Positions 25,061 through 34,404 of a stretch of 36,834 nt of DNA are shown piece by piece. This stretch comes from Fidelibacterota bacterium (GTDB lineage: Bacteria; Fidelibacterota; Marinisomatia; SCGC-AAA003-L08; D37C17): the NCBI GenBank assembly GCA_002719095.1, contig PBGO01000033.1:1-36834 (forward strand). Reading direction: 5' to 3'. The position numbers and the translations under genes were made by a program. Below the pieces are notes generated by a model, which saw nothing but the letters and a program-made list of their open reading frames with translations, was not told where the DNA came from and searched no databases. Every line of letters begins with the position of its first letter. Position 1 is the first letter of the stretch.

Positions 25061-26236
25061 TTATTGGATTCTATCTTTTAAAATATCTACTTTATCTAAA
25101 TTTTCCCAAGTGTAATCTTTTCTACCAAAATGACCATATGCAGCCAATTTTCTGTAAATTGGTTTTTTTAAATTTAAGTTGTTAATAATATCTTGTGGCT
25201 TTAAGTCAAATACATTCCTGATCAAGTCAACAATTTCATCATCTGTTATTTTTCCTGTACCAAAAGTATCTGCATAGACTGAAGTTGGCTCTGCGACTCC
25301 AATACAGTACGATAATTGTATTTCACATCTAGTTGCAAGCTCAGCACCAACAATGTTTTTAGCTATGTATCTTGCCATGTAAGCTGCAGATCTATCAACT
25401 TTTGACGGATCTTTACCTGAAAAGGCTCCCCCACCATGTCTTGCAAAACCTCCATAAGTATCAACAATAATTTTTCTTCCTGTGAGCCCCACATCTGCAG
25501 CAGGACCGCCTTCAACAAATCTACCTGTACCATTTACAATAAAATTAGACTCATCAAAACTAAAACCATAATCCGTTAAAATTGGCACAATAACATTTTT
25601 CGCTACTTCATTTTTTATAAAAAAATTCTCTTTTTGCTCCGTCTCAAACTCATTGAGCAAATCATCATGTTGAGTTGCGATTACCACCTTATCAATTGAT
25701 ATTGGTTGATTAAGACTGTTATATTTTACCGTAACCTGACTTTTCCCATCCGGCTTTAACCAAGGCAGGGTGCCATTTTTTCTAACAAATGTTAATCTTT
25801 CTGTTAATCTTTGAGAAATTGTGATTGGAAGCGGCATTAACTCTTCCGTTTCTGAGCAAGCATAACCAAACATAAGTCCTTGATCTCCTGCACCTTGTTC
25901 ATGGTCCAATGAAGAATCTACACCTTGAGCAATATGCTTACTTTGAGGTTTGATTAGTGTTTCCACATCACAATTTTCATCATATCCAATATCAATCAAA
26001 GTTTTTTTCACAATCAATTCGTAATCTATATTTGCATTGGACGTTATTTCACCTGAAATGAAAACCTTCAAATCATGCCCTGTTTTTGAACCAGTAATCA
26101 TTGTTTCACAGGCCACTCTGGAGTTAGAGTCTTGGCTTAATATCTGATCTAAAATAGCATCAGAAATACAATCAGCTACCTTATCTGGATGACCTTCAGT
26201 TACAGACTCTGATGTAAATAAATAATCTTTATTCAT
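25061..26236 (-). CDS. metK: S-adenosylmethionine synthetase
   Basis: The 391-residue enzyme makes SAM from methionine and ATP. Motifs: [20 protein letters not shown] (11-30, catalytic H16 and D18), GAGDQG at 115-120, and [19 protein letters not shown] near 260, the phosphate-binding P-loop-like segment. Length is typical (E. coli 384). It overlaps the end of pckA by four bases and precedes ahcY. No SAM riboswitch is visible, which fits its mid-operon place. Confidence 0.97.
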   Translation of the reverse strand: MNKDYLFTSESVTEGHPDKVADCISDAILDQILSQDSNSRVACETMITGSKTGHDLKVFISGEITSNANIDYELIVKKTLIDIGYDENCDVETLIKPQSKHIAQGVDSSLDHEQGAGDQGLMFGYACSETEELMPLPITISQRLTERLTFVRKNGTLPWLKPDGKSQVTVKYNSLNQPISIDKVVIATQHDDLLNEFETEQKENFFIKNEVAKNVIVPILTDYGFSFDESNFIVNGTGRFVEGGPAADVGLTGRKIIVDTYGGFARHGGGAFSGKDPSKVDRSAAYMARYIAKNIVGAELATRCEIQLSYCIGVAEPTSVYADTFGTGKITDDEIVDLIRNVFDLKPQDIINNLNLKKPIYRKLAAYGHFGRKDYTWENLDKVDILKDRIQ

Positions 26237-27849
26237 AGATTTTCCTTGATTTTTTTTGGTCCAAATTTTTCTAAATGTTCGACCTCTTGACCGTATTGTT
26301 TAAAGTTTTCTTTAAACATTGCTGATAATTTTTTAGCAACTTTCAAATATTCTTTTCTATCATTCCACATATTAATTGGCTCAAGTATATTTTTGTCTAC
26401 TCCATCTATGTGCGTAGGAATAGAAAAATTTAGAGTATCCTCAATTTGAAATTCATTTTTTTCAATCGCTCCACTTAAAATATTTGAAATAATATTTCGC
26501 GTATTTTTGATGCTAATCCTTTTAGCTCCGTGTGATGGAGAACCTCCAACCCAACCTGTATTAACTAAATATACTTTTGAATTATACTTGGTTATTTTTT
26601 CTTTGAGAAGCTGTGCGTAAACCAAAGGATGTAAGGTTAAGAAAGGACCACCGAAACAAGGTGAAAAAGTAGCTTGGGGTTCAGTGACACCTCTTTCAGT
26701 ACCAGCAACTTTTGCTGTATATCCCGTTATGAAGTGATACATGGCTTGTTCCAAGCTCAATTTTGATACTGGAGGCAATACTCCGTAAGCATCACAAGTC
26801 AAAAAAATTATTGTTTTTGGATGCCCTACAGAACTTCTTTTTCCAGAAGCAGCTAAAGAATTTTTTATGTGAGTTATTGGATATGAGACTCTAGTATTTT
26901 CTGTCTTAGAGCCATCATTAAAGTCAATAATATTATTTTCATCATGAACAACATTTTCAAGAAGCGCTCCATGTCTAATTGCTGAAAATATATCAGGTTC
27001 TTCAACTTTATTTAATCTGATAGCTTTAGCATAACAACCGCCTTCAAAATTAAAAATACCATTATCAGACCATCCATGCTCATCATCACCTACAAGGGGT
27101 CTGGTATAGTCGGTTGACAGAGTTGTTTTTCCCGTACCACTCAATCCAAAGAAAAGAGCAACATTTTGGCCAGATTCATCAACATTACACGAACAATGCA
27201 TAGATAGAATATTTTTTTGGGGTAGAAGATAATGTAAAACTGAAAAAATACCTTTTTTCATTTCACCAGCATATTCTGTACCTCCAATAATAGCCACTTT
27301 TTTATCAAGACTGAAAATAATGAATGTTGAAGAATTTAAGCCGTGTTTTTTAAAGTTCTCATTTGCAATATCCGAAGCATTAATAATTGTAAATTCTGGC
27401 TTAAAATTATCTAGCTCTTCTGTTTTTGGCCTGACAAACATATTGTGACAGAAATGAGCTTGCCAAGCTTTCCTAGCAAGAACTCTTATTGGCAACCTAT
27501 TAGTTTCACAATCTCCACCATAACCATCAAAAATAAAAGTTTTAGATTTTTTATCAGAATTATAATATTCTAGCGATTGATTAAATAGTTCTTCGAAAAT
27601 ATGTTTTTCAATAGGTCTATTAACATCACCCCACCAGATTTTATCTCGAGATGACTTCTCTTTGACAAAATATTTGTCTTTTGGAGATCTCCCAGTAAAA
27701 ATACCCGTATCAACCATGACTGCACCATTTTGTGCCATTTTAGTTTCACCACTGCTAATACTCTCTTCAATTAATCTTTCAATTGATAAATTTCTTAAAT
27801 AATTCAAATTATTACTTAAACCTATAGTATCTAAACCAAAAATTTTCAT
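26233..27849 (-). CDS. pckA: Phosphoenolpyruvate carboxykinase (ATP)
   Basis: The 538-residue enzyme interconverts oxaloacetate and PEP with ATP, the entry to gluconeogenesis or, in reverse, CO2 fixation to oxaloacetate. Motifs: [10 protein letters not shown] (51-60), P-loop GLSGTGKTT (235-243), metal and lid residues GDDEHGW (254-260), and [15 protein letters not shown]-type PEPCKs are about 530-540 residues, so this is full length. It overlaps both neighbours by four bases. It has no obvious metabolic link with metK or xer, so the grouping may only reflect dense packing. Confidence 0.96.
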   Translation of the reverse strand: MKIFGLDTIGLSNNLNYLRNLSIERLIEESISSGETKMAQNGAVMVDTGIFTGRSPKDKYFVKEKSSRDKIWWGDVNRPIEKHIFEELFNQSLEYYNSDKKSKTFIFDGYGGDCETNRLPIRVLARKAWQAHFCHNMFVRPKTEELDNFKPEFTIINASDIANENFKKHGLNSSTFIIFSLDKKVAIIGGTEYAGEMKKGIFSVLHYLLPQKNILSMHCSCNVDESGQNVALFFGLSGTGKTTLSTDYTRPLVGDDEHGWSDNGIFNFEGGCYAKAIRLNKVEEPDIFSAIRHGALLENVVHDENNIIDFNDGSKTENTRVSYPITHIKNSLAASGKRSSVGHPKTIIFLTCDAYGVLPPVSKLSLEQAMYHFITGYTAKVAGTERGVTEPQATFSPCFGGPFLTLHPLVYAQLLKEKITKYNSKVYLVNTGWVGGSPSHGAKRISIKNTRNIISNILSGAIEKNEFQIEDTLNFSIPTHIDGVDKNILEPINMWNDRKEYLKVAKKLSAMFKENFKQYGQEVEHLEKFGPKKIKENL

Positions 27850-28760
27850 TTCTCTAACGGATGTGATTTTTTATAATCTTTTTTCATTTTTTCTAACTGT
27901 ACATGCGTATAAACCTGAGTTGAAGATAAGCTTTCGTGCCCAAGTAATTCTTTCACAGACATCATATCAGCACCAGACTGCAACAAATGAGTTGCAAAAC
28001 TATGCCTTATAGAATGTGGGCTTAATTTCTCATCATTTGAAATTCTTTTCAAATGTTTTTTAGTTATATTATAAATCGTTTTCTCGCTAATATGGCCTGA
28101 AATATTTTTTTTACTTAAAGATTCAAACAAATATTTTTTACCATTTAGTTCAAAAGCTTCAATATATTTTTCTATAATGACAACTGATTTCTTGCTTAGA
28201 ATGACGTCTCTTTCTTTTTTTCCTTTTCCAAAAACTCTAATGATTCTATTTGATAATTTGATATTTTTTAGCTCGATTCTAGCAAGCTCTGAAATTCTTA
28301 TTCCAGTTGAATAGAAAATTATCAGAATACACATTTCCATTAAAATCCTTTCATCATCAAGTTCGATATTGAAAAGTTCTTTAATTTCTCTCATTGAAAG
28401 TAAATGAGGTAATTTTTTAGATATTTTAGGTGATTTTATACTTTTCATTATATTATTATCAATAATATTATTTTTATACATGTATTTATAGAAAGATTTA
28501 AGAGTAGCGACTTTTCTTGAGATTGATTTGTCAGACATTTTTTTTGCGTGTAATGAAAATAAAAATTCTTTTATGTGTTCTTTATTTAATTCTATAAAAA
28601 TTAAGTTCGAATTACATAAATGTATGAAGTCTTTAAACTGGTTTAAATCAATGGTATAATTCCTTAAAGTGTGATTGGAGTATTTTTTTATAATCTTTAA
28701 ATACTCAAGATATTCATTTAAAAGAATTTGATTGCTTTCATTTAATTTTGTTTTTTCCAT
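27846..28760 (-). CDS. Tyrosine recombinase of the XerC/XerD family
   Basis: The 304-residue protein has the SAM-like core-binding N-terminus (residues about 10-105) and a full catalytic set: R155 (TGIRISEL), K181 (GKGKKERDV), H249 and R252 (SPHSIRHSFATHLLQSGAD), H275 (LLGHESL) and Y284 (TQVYTHV). Xer recombinases resolve chromosome dimers at dif. The size and the chromosomal operon setting argue for a housekeeping Xer, not a phage integrase. XerC, XerD or a single XerH-type cannot be told apart. No dif site was seen nearby. It overlaps rluD by 19 bp. Confidence 0.88.
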   Translation of the reverse strand: MEKTKLNESNQILLNEYLEYLKIIKKYSNHTLRNYTIDLNQFKDFIHLCNSNLIFIELNKEHIKEFLFSLHAKKMSDKSISRKVATLKSFYKYMYKNNIIDNNIMKSIKSPKISKKLPHLLSMREIKELFNIELDDERILMEMCILIIFYSTGIRISELARIELKNIKLSNRIIRVFGKGKKERDVILSKKSVVIIEKYIEAFELNGKKYLFESLSKKNISGHISEKTIYNITKKHLKRISNDEKLSPHSIRHSFATHLLQSGADMMSVKELLGHESLSSTQVYTHVQLEKMKKDYKKSHPLEK

Positions 28761-29713
28761 AAACTAATTACCTCTTTCATATCATTTGGCAAATCCACAT
28801 TAAAATGAACTTTTTCTTTTGAATAAGGATGTAAGAAAAATAAAGATTGAGCGTGAAGCATATGCCTTTGAATCAAATTTAAAGTTTTTTTGAGTTTCAT
28901 TGTATAATCTGTATGAAAAGATTTAATATTTTTTGAATCTCCAGAGTATTTATCATCTCCTAAAATTGGACAACCAATAGATTTCATGTGTACTCTGATT
29001 TGGTGTGTCCTTCCAGTTTTAGGAAATAATCTTAAGTATGAAATAGGCCCATAATTTTTTATTGTTTCATAGTTGGTAATAGCTTCTTTACCATCAGTTT
29101 TTGAAACTTTGAATGCAGTCTTGTTTCTACGATCTCTCTTTAAATAGTTTTTTATTATTCCTTTATCTTTTGGGTTTCCCCAAACTATAGCTTTATACAT
29201 TTTTTTAATTTTTCTTTTTTGAAACAAAGTTGATAAGAGACTGTGGGTGTTGTCATCTTTAGCAACCAAAATTAATCCCGATGTATTTTTATCAAGTCTG
29301 TGTACAATTCCAGGTCTGATACTGTTAGTTTCAGATAATTTTGAAAAACAATGAATCAAACCATTTACAAGTGTGTTTGAGTGATTGCCATTTCCAGGAT
29401 GTACTACAACTCCAGATTTTTTGTTTACAACAATGAAATACTCATCCTCGTATATAATTTCAATATCCATTTTTTCAGGAAGAATTAAATTATTTTGCTC
29501 TACTTCGTTTGTTTGAATATTACATTTAATTATTTGATTTTGTCTTAAAATCTGTGAGGGTTTTACACCTGCTCCATCAACGAGTATCATTTTATTTTGA
29601 ATCAGACTTTTTATCTTGCTTCTTGAAAAGTCAATTAATTTTTTTGATAAATATTGATCAATTCTAATTTTATTTTCATCAACAATTATTTCTTTTGTGG
29701 GATTTGAATCCAT
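28742..29713 (-). CDS. rluD: 23S rRNA pseudouridine synthase, RluD/RluA family
   Basis: The 323-residue protein has an N-terminal S4 RNA-binding domain (about 14-70, including RIDQYLSKKL and ILVDGAGVKPSQIL) and an RluA-type catalytic domain with RPGIVHRLDKNTSGL (133-146), where D141 is the catalytic Asp. KTGRTHQIRVHM later is also typical. The S4 domain favours RluD, which modifies helix 69 of 23S rRNA, over RluA. Its ATG coincides with the lspA end, placing it between lspA and xer, an arrangement often seen in bacteria. Confidence 0.9.
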   Translation of the reverse strand: MDSNPTKEIIVDENKIRIDQYLSKKLIDFSRSKIKSLIQNKMILVDGAGVKPSQILRQNQIIKCNIQTNEVEQNNLILPEKMDIEIIYEDEYFIVVNKKSGVVVHPGNGNHSNTLVNGLIHCFSKLSETNSIRPGIVHRLDKNTSGLILVAKDDNTHSLLSTLFQKRKIKKMYKAIVWGNPKDKGIIKNYLKRDRRNKTAFKVSKTDGKEAITNYETIKNYGPISYLRLFPKTGRTHQIRVHMKSIGCPILGDDKYSGDSKNIKSFHTDYTMKLKKTLNLIQRHMLHAQSLFFLHPYSKEKVHFNVDLPNDMKEVISLWKKQN

Positions 29714-30240
29714 TATTTTTTCATTGAGTATAAACTATCAACAGGTGCAAAAATTAAGAAAATCATACCTATCGTAATAAAAGTGTCAGCTAAATTAAAA
29801 ATAAAAGGAAATATATTTTGAAATAACGCGATAAAATCAACGACTTCACCATAAACGATGCGATCATACAAATTGCCAATAGCGCCACCTAAAATTAACG
29901 AAAAAGGGAAACATAGAATGAAACTTTTTAACTTAGAAGATCTGTATAATGCTATTATTATAAGTACGGTAAGTGCTATGGTTATTGGTGTAAGGATATG
30001 AGCATACGTTCCAGAACCATCAATTCCCCAAGCTATTCCCTTATTAGAAATTCTTTTAATCATTAAAAAGGGATTAATAACTGATAATTCATATTGACCA
30101 TCAGAGGTGACGTAAAAACCTGAACCAATATTTTCTGAAAATTTAATTTTAATCAAATATTTTGTATACAGATCTAATGCAAAACAAAATAAGGATATAA
30201 ATAAATATTTAACAAAAAATAGGTTTGGTATCAGAGTCAA
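29713..30240 (-). CDS. lspA: Lipoprotein signal peptidase (signal peptidase II)
   Basis: The 175-residue inner-membrane aspartyl protease has four hydrophobic segments (about 9-30, 80-98, 107-124, 145-168). Catalytic motifs are GNLYDR with D126 and FNLADT with D152; D135 sits in VVDF. It cleaves lipoproteins before the lipid-modified Cys. The start is TTG at 30240 with AGG nine bases upstream; no in-frame ATG exists nearby, so the N-terminus is slightly uncertain. Large lipoproteins encoded downstream in the same run would be its substrates. Confidence 0.94.
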   Translation of the reverse strand: MTLIPNLFFVKYLFISLFCFALDLYTKYLIKIKFSENIGSGFYVTSDGQYELSVINPFLMIKRISNKGIAWGIDGSGTYAHILTPITIALTVLIIIALYRSSKLKSFILCFPFSLILGGAIGNLYDRIVYGEVVDFIALFQNIFPFIFNLADTFITIGMIFLIFAPVDSLYSMKK

Positions 30241-30256
30241 ATAAAAAGCCTATAAT

Positions 30257-30634
30257 TTACAGTTTACTTCTTTCTTTGCAATCCACACACTTACTACTAT
30301 GAGGGACTTCTTCAAGCCTGGCTTTAGATATTTTAACACCACACGATGAACAAACTCCAAAAGTACCTTCTTCAATCATATTTAAAGCTTTTTCCATATG
30401 TTTTATGAATGTATCTTCTCTTTGCATCATGTAATATGCATTTTCCATTTCTTGGTGATCGGAGCCTGCATCAGCCATATGAGATGAATAAATCGAATTT
30501 GAGCTTCCTTGATCAATAAGGTTATCAGTACGATCTTTAATTTTTGATAAATCTTCTAGAGCCGTTTCTTTCTTTTTGATTATGCTTGCTTTAAATTTCT
30601 CTAATTCACTCTTGGTCCACGTTTTGTTTGACAT
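30257..30634 (-). CDS. DksA/TraR-type zinc-finger protein
   Basis: The 125-residue protein has a long N-terminal coiled coil (about 8-85, with the acidic hinge HMADAGSDHQEME near 52-64) and a C4 zinc finger C95-x2-C98, C116-x2-C119 (GVCSSCGVKI, KCVDCK). DksA-like proteins insert into the RNA polymerase secondary channel and work with ppGpp, but this shorter TraR/DksA-like type lying between ileS and lspA is widespread with unknown targets. It starts immediately after the ileS stop. Confidence 0.88.
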   Translation of the reverse strand: MSNKTWTKSELEKFKASIIKKKETALEDLSKIKDRTDNLIDQGSSNSIYSSHMADAGSDHQEMENAYYMMQREDTFIKHMEKALNMIEEGTFGVCSSCGVKISKARLEEVPHSSKCVDCKERSKL

Positions 30635-33600
30635 TTATTGCTCCATTTTTTCCTTAGAAATTTGAATAACAACTTTTGAGGAAGCTATTGCTACTTCTTT
30701 TGTATGTTTAAGATTTCTTGAATCTAAATATAAATTTATAGCTAATACCTCATTCATAAAATATTTTTTATGCTTATTTATCGCAGCTTTAATTTCATCG
30801 TTTGCAGAAATAGCAACTGATATTCGATTACTTACCTCAAAATCAGACTCTTTTCTAAAATTTTGAATATGTCTTATTAAATCTCTTATTATTCCTTCAA
30901 GCCTCAGATTTTCATCTATATTTTTATTAAGAGCAACTTTAAATTTTGAACTTGAGGCAACTTCAAAGCCATCAAAAGCTTGTTCCTCAACAATGAAATC
31001 TGTGTGTGATATCTTAATGTTATCAGTTAATTTAAAATCAATAATTTTTTTTATTATTATGTGGTTTAATTCCTCAGAATTTATTTTTTTTATGCTCAAC
31101 ATAACTTCTTTCATATTTGTCTTAAATTTTTGACTAAGTATTTGGAAATCAGGTTTAATTAAAAGCTTTGAGATATCACTTGATTTATCAACAAATCGAA
31201 TTTTTTTTACGTTTAACTCCTCAAAAATATCATTTTCATTATTTGATATATATTTTTGAAATTTTGAATCAGAACAATGAACGACAATTTCTGCTAATGG
31301 TTGTCTGATTTTTATATTAGCCTTATTTCTGGCTGAACGGCCAAGGGAAACAACATCAATAATGGTGTCAATCTCATCAATTATACCATCATTTACATAA
31401 GTTTCATTAGCTGAAGGATATTCCTGTAAATGTATACTTTCTTTATTTTTTGTTAGAATTTGATACATGTAGTCAGATAAAAAAGGTATCACTGGTGAAA
31501 CAATTTTTAAATACTTTGTGAGAGTTGAATGCAACGTGAAATAAGCAGAATTTTTATCACTATCATTTTCAGACTTCCAAAATCTGCGCCTATTTCTTCT
31601 TACATACCAATTTGATATTTCATCTAAAAATACGGCAGCCTCATCCATCAGTTGATATACCTTGAAATCAGAATAGAGCTGGTCAGCATTATGAGCAAAC
31701 TTTTCACTTTTGGATAATAGCCACTTATCCAGCTTGGAAAAATCTTCTTGATTGGGAGTGTGATTGTTCGGATCAAAATCATCCAAGTTCGCATATGTGA
31801 CGAAAAACGAGAATGTATTCCAAAGCGTAATTATTTTTTTCCTTACATCATCAGCAATTGAATATCCAAATAGAAGATTTCTCTCTGGATTCTGAGAACA
31901 ATAAAGCCATCTCATAACATCAACACCCATTTTTTCTGCAGCGTCCTCAAACCATATCGCATTTCCCCATGATTTATGCATGTCGCGACCTGTTTCATCT
32001 TTAACAAGAGCGTGCCCAAGGAGGGTTTTGAAAGGAGCTTTTTTCTCCATAATAGTTGACATAGCTAATAATGAATAAAACCAATTTCGAAATTGGCCAG
32101 GAAAACATTCAACGACAAAGTCTGCAGGAAACCATTTTTCCCAATATTCTTTATTTTTAGTATAGTTCAAGGTTGAATAAGGAACGATACCTGCGTCAAG
32201 CCAAGGGTTGCCAACATCAGGTATTCTTTTGCCTATCAAACCACTATCCGGATGTTTAATCTTAACTTTATCAATCCATGGACGATGAGGACTATTACCT
32301 TCGAACTCATCCCATCCTTCAACAGCAAGTTCTTTTAATTCTTCTTTTGAACCAACAACAAAATAACTACCGTCTTCAAAAGTCCATATTGGAAGAGCCA
32401 AACCCCAAAATCTTTTTTTGGATATCATCCAATCACCCATATTTTCAAGCCACTCATTTTCTCTTTCATTGCCCCATTCTGGTATCCAATTAATATCTGA
32501 GACAATTGATTTTATATCGTCTCTCCAGTCCATATTTATGTACCATTCGTCAACCATTTTATATACCAGCTCATCTCCAGACCTCCAGCAATGAGGGTAA
32601 ATATGAGGATACTTCTCTTTGTATAAAAGTATATCATTTTCTTTTAAATAATTAAGAATCAGTTCACATGTATTTTTTTCAGTAGCTAATTTTCCAGATA
32701 AAAAATCGAAACCTTCAATGTATCGCGCTTCTTCATCAAGAGGAGCAATTTCGACTAAATTTTCTTTTTTTCCAATTTTATTATCAACGGCGCCACAACC
32801 TGTCGCGATGTGAACAATACCAGTTCCCTCACCGGGAACGACAATATCATTTCCTACATTATCCTTGCCACCATCAATTACTCTGTGGCAATTGATAGAA
32901 TTAATGTTATTTTTTTTCAAATTTTCGTTTATTATAGGATGGCCTCCAGATTTTTTTTGAGCTGGTAAGTAATCAAAAGGACCGCTGTACTTCCAACCAA
33001 CCATATCTTTACCTTTGATAGTATCCAATATTTTATAACCGCCTCTTTCATTGAAAATCTGTTCAATTGTTTTTAGTTTTGGAACTCCCTGAACCCATAA
33101 TTTTTTTTCCTTAAATTGCTTTTCCAATCTTTGAAATTTAAGATTCTCTTCTGCAAAATAATATATTGAACCATCATTGGACTTAACTTTAACATATTCT
33201 AAGTCTACATTTACAGCGGCAGCAACATTTGAAGTCAAAGTCCATGGTGTTGTTGTCCAAATTAATAAATTTTCGTTCTCTCTGTCAATTAGAGGAAACT
33301 TTACAAAAACCGAGGTATGAGCAACAAGTTTTCTGCCTTCGATAATTTCCATCTGTGAATAAGAAGTTCCAGATCTACCTGACCATGGAACGACATCATA
33401 TCCCTTGTAAATTTTACCCTGTTCAAATAATTTTTTCAAAAAAGACCAAATGGTATAATTATTTTCATCTGACATTGTATAATAGGAGTTTTCCCAATCC
33501 ATCCAATAACCAAGACGCTTAGATTGTTCAGTTTGGATAGCAGAATATTTCATCACTCTTTGCTTGCATTCATTGACAAACTTTTCTAATCCATAAGATT

Positions 33601-33952
33601 CGATATCACGCTTGGTTTCAAAACCCATTTGCTTTTCAACCTCAACCTCTACCCAAAGTCCTTGACAGTCAAATCCATTTTGATATCTCATATCATAACC
33701 TTTAAGAGCATGGAAACGTTGGAAAACATCCTTTAGAGTTCTGCCCCAAGCATGATGTACACCCATAGGATTATTGGCTGTTATTGGACCATCCATGAAA
33801 GACCATGTTTTATTACCTTGATTTTTTTTGCGCAACTTATCAAATGTTTTATCTTGTTCCCAAAATTTTAACATTTCATGTTCAATTTTTATAAAATCTA
33901 CAACTTTAGGGATGTTTTTAAATTTGTTGCTCTTTTTGGACACTTTGCTCAT
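30635..33952 (-). CDS. ileS: Isoleucyl-tRNA synthetase, type with altered HIGH motif
   Basis: The 1105-residue class I synthetase has the isoleucine layout. The ATP signature aligns as G64-V-H-H67 (NPMGVHHAWGRTLKD) in place of HIGH, and KMSKS reads D657-M-H-K-S661. The editing domain has TTPWTLTSN (234-242) and TGIVHIATGCGAVD (377-390). The amino-acid site GFDCQGLWVEVEVEK (93-107) and WRSGD/SKKRFWG segments fit. GxHH in place of HIGH is known from certain bacterial type-2 IleRS enzymes that are hyper-resistant to mupirocin. It is the first gene of a ten-gene minus-strand run. An 8-bp inverted repeat lies just upstream (33960-33992). No T-box is seen. Confidence 0.92.
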   Translation of the reverse strand: MSKVSKKSNKFKNIPKVVDFIKIEHEMLKFWEQDKTFDKLRKKNQGNKTWSFMDGPITANNPMGVHHAWGRTLKDVFQRFHALKGYDMRYQNGFDCQGLWVEVEVEKQMGFETKRDIESYGLEKFVNECKQRVMKYSAIQTEQSKRLGYWMDWENSYYTMSDENNYTIWSFLKKLFEQGKIYKGYDVVPWSGRSGTSYSQMEIIEGRKLVAHTSVFVKFPLIDRENENLLIWTTTPWTLTSNVAAAVNVDLEYVKVKSNDGSIYYFAEENLKFQRLEKQFKEKKLWVQGVPKLKTIEQIFNERGGYKILDTIKGKDMVGWKYSGPFDYLPAQKKSGGHPIINENLKKNNINSINCHRVIDGGKDNVGNDIVVPGEGTGIVHIATGCGAVDNKIGKKENLVEIAPLDEEARYIEGFDFLSGKLATEKNTCELILNYLKENDILLYKEKYPHIYPHCWRSGDELVYKMVDEWYINMDWRDDIKSIVSDINWIPEWGNERENEWLENMGDWMISKKRFWGLALPIWTFEDGSYFVVGSKEELKELAVEGWDEFEGNSPHRPWIDKVKIKHPDSGLIGKRIPDVGNPWLDAGIVPYSTLNYTKNKEYWEKWFPADFVVECFPGQFRNWFYSLLAMSTIMEKKAPFKTLLGHALVKDETGRDMHKSWGNAIWFEDAAEKMGVDVMRWLYCSQNPERNLLFGYSIADDVRKKIITLWNTFSFFVTYANLDDFDPNNHTPNQEDFSKLDKWLLSKSEKFAHNADQLYSDFKVYQLMDEAAVFLDEISNWYVRRNRRRFWKSENDSDKNSAYFTLHSTLTKYLKIVSPVIPFLSDYMYQILTKNKESIHLQEYPSANETYVNDGIIDEIDTIIDVVSLGRSARNKANIKIRQPLAEIVVHCSDSKFQKYISNNENDIFEELNVKKIRFVDKSSDISKLLIKPDFQILSQKFKTNMKEVMLSIKKINSEELNHIIIKKIIDFKLTDNIKISHTDFIVEEQAFDGFEVASSSKFKVALNKNIDENLRLEGIIRDLIRHIQNFRKESDFEVSNRISVAISANDEIKAAINKHKKYFMNEVLAINLYLDSRNLKHTKEVAIASSKVVIQISKEKMEQ

Positions 33953-33959
33953 AATGCTA

Positions 33960-33992
33960 ATTTATCGTTATAAAGTGTAAATACCGATAAAT
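33960..33992. repeat. 8-bp inverted repeat in the ileS leader
   Basis: ATTTATCG (33960-33967) and CGATAAAT (33985-33992) are exact reverse complements with a 17-base loop, 7 bases upstream of the ileS ATG. It could form a leader hairpin just before the start codon, where no Shine-Dalgarno is visible. In DNA this AT-rich an 8-bp repeat can occur by chance. Confidence 0.35.
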
Positions 33993-34008
33993 AATTTATG
34001 CCAATTGA

Positions 34009-34293
34009 TTAAAAATTTTCTTCTAAAAGAACTTCTCCTTTCTCATTAAAGCTTTTAAAAGTACCCGACCTAGCACCATTGAGATATTGACCACTAAGAC
34101 GTAAATTCCCATTCGGCCAAAAAGATTTTATTTTTCCTGATAACTGATTATTCTTGTAATTTTTAACCATAATGACTTTGCCAGAACGATTGTGAATTGT
34201 TACTTTGCTAAATTCATCATTTTTGATAATATTTTTTTCGATTTCAAGTTTTCCAATTTTAATTTTTTCATTCGTAGTCTTATTTAATTTCAA
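34009..34293 (-). CDS. MORN-type repeat protein
   Basis: This encodes 94 residues with repeats of the MORN_2/YwqK type: GKVIMVKNYKNNQLSGKIKS, FWPNGNLRLSGQYLNGARSG and FKSFNEKGEVLLEENF, each a beta hairpin with a Gly turn. Such proteins are common in this lineage and their role is unknown. No ATG is in frame. TTG at 34293 has GGAG seven bases before it and is preferred; TTG at 34311 or 34323 would add up to 10 residues but lacks a ribosome site. It lies upstream of ileS on the same strand. Confidence 0.6.
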   Translation of the reverse strand: MKLNKTTNEKIKIGKLEIEKNIIKNDEFSKVTIHNRSGKVIMVKNYKNNQLSGKIKSFWPNGNLRLSGQYLNGARSGTFKSFNEKGEVLLEENF

Positions 34294-34376
34294 ATCTATT
34301 CTCCATCTCAAGTCGACTCTCAAATTTAAGAAAAAAAAATAAATGATATTTGATTGATATAAAGAAATTATTATGG

Positions 34377-34400
34377 TGTGACTTTTATCACATAGTGTGA
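34377..34400. promoter_or_regulatory. CRP/FNR-like palindrome TGTGA-N6-TCACA
   Basis: TGTGA (34377-34381) and TCACA (34388-34392) are spaced by six bases (CTTTTA), an exact match to the CRP core consensus. A third half-site TGTGA lies at 34396-34400, making a second overlapping palindrome ATCACA-TAG-TGTGAT (34387-34401). It is about 85 bp upstream of the MORN gene start and just after the esterase stop. A CRP/FNR-family operator is plausible. On the plus strand the second palindrome is followed by six T, but no plus-strand gene precedes it. Confidence 0.45.
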
Positions 34401-34404
34401 TTTT

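Noticed and set aside
27846-28760. Integrase marking a mobile element
   Set aside because: It overlaps rluD and pckA in a housekeeping run, has Xer size and no flanking repeats or phage genes.
33953-34008. T-box riboswitch before ileS, or SAM riboswitch before metK
   Set aside because: The ileS leader is only 56 bp with no T-box core, and metK overlaps pckA, leaving no leader.
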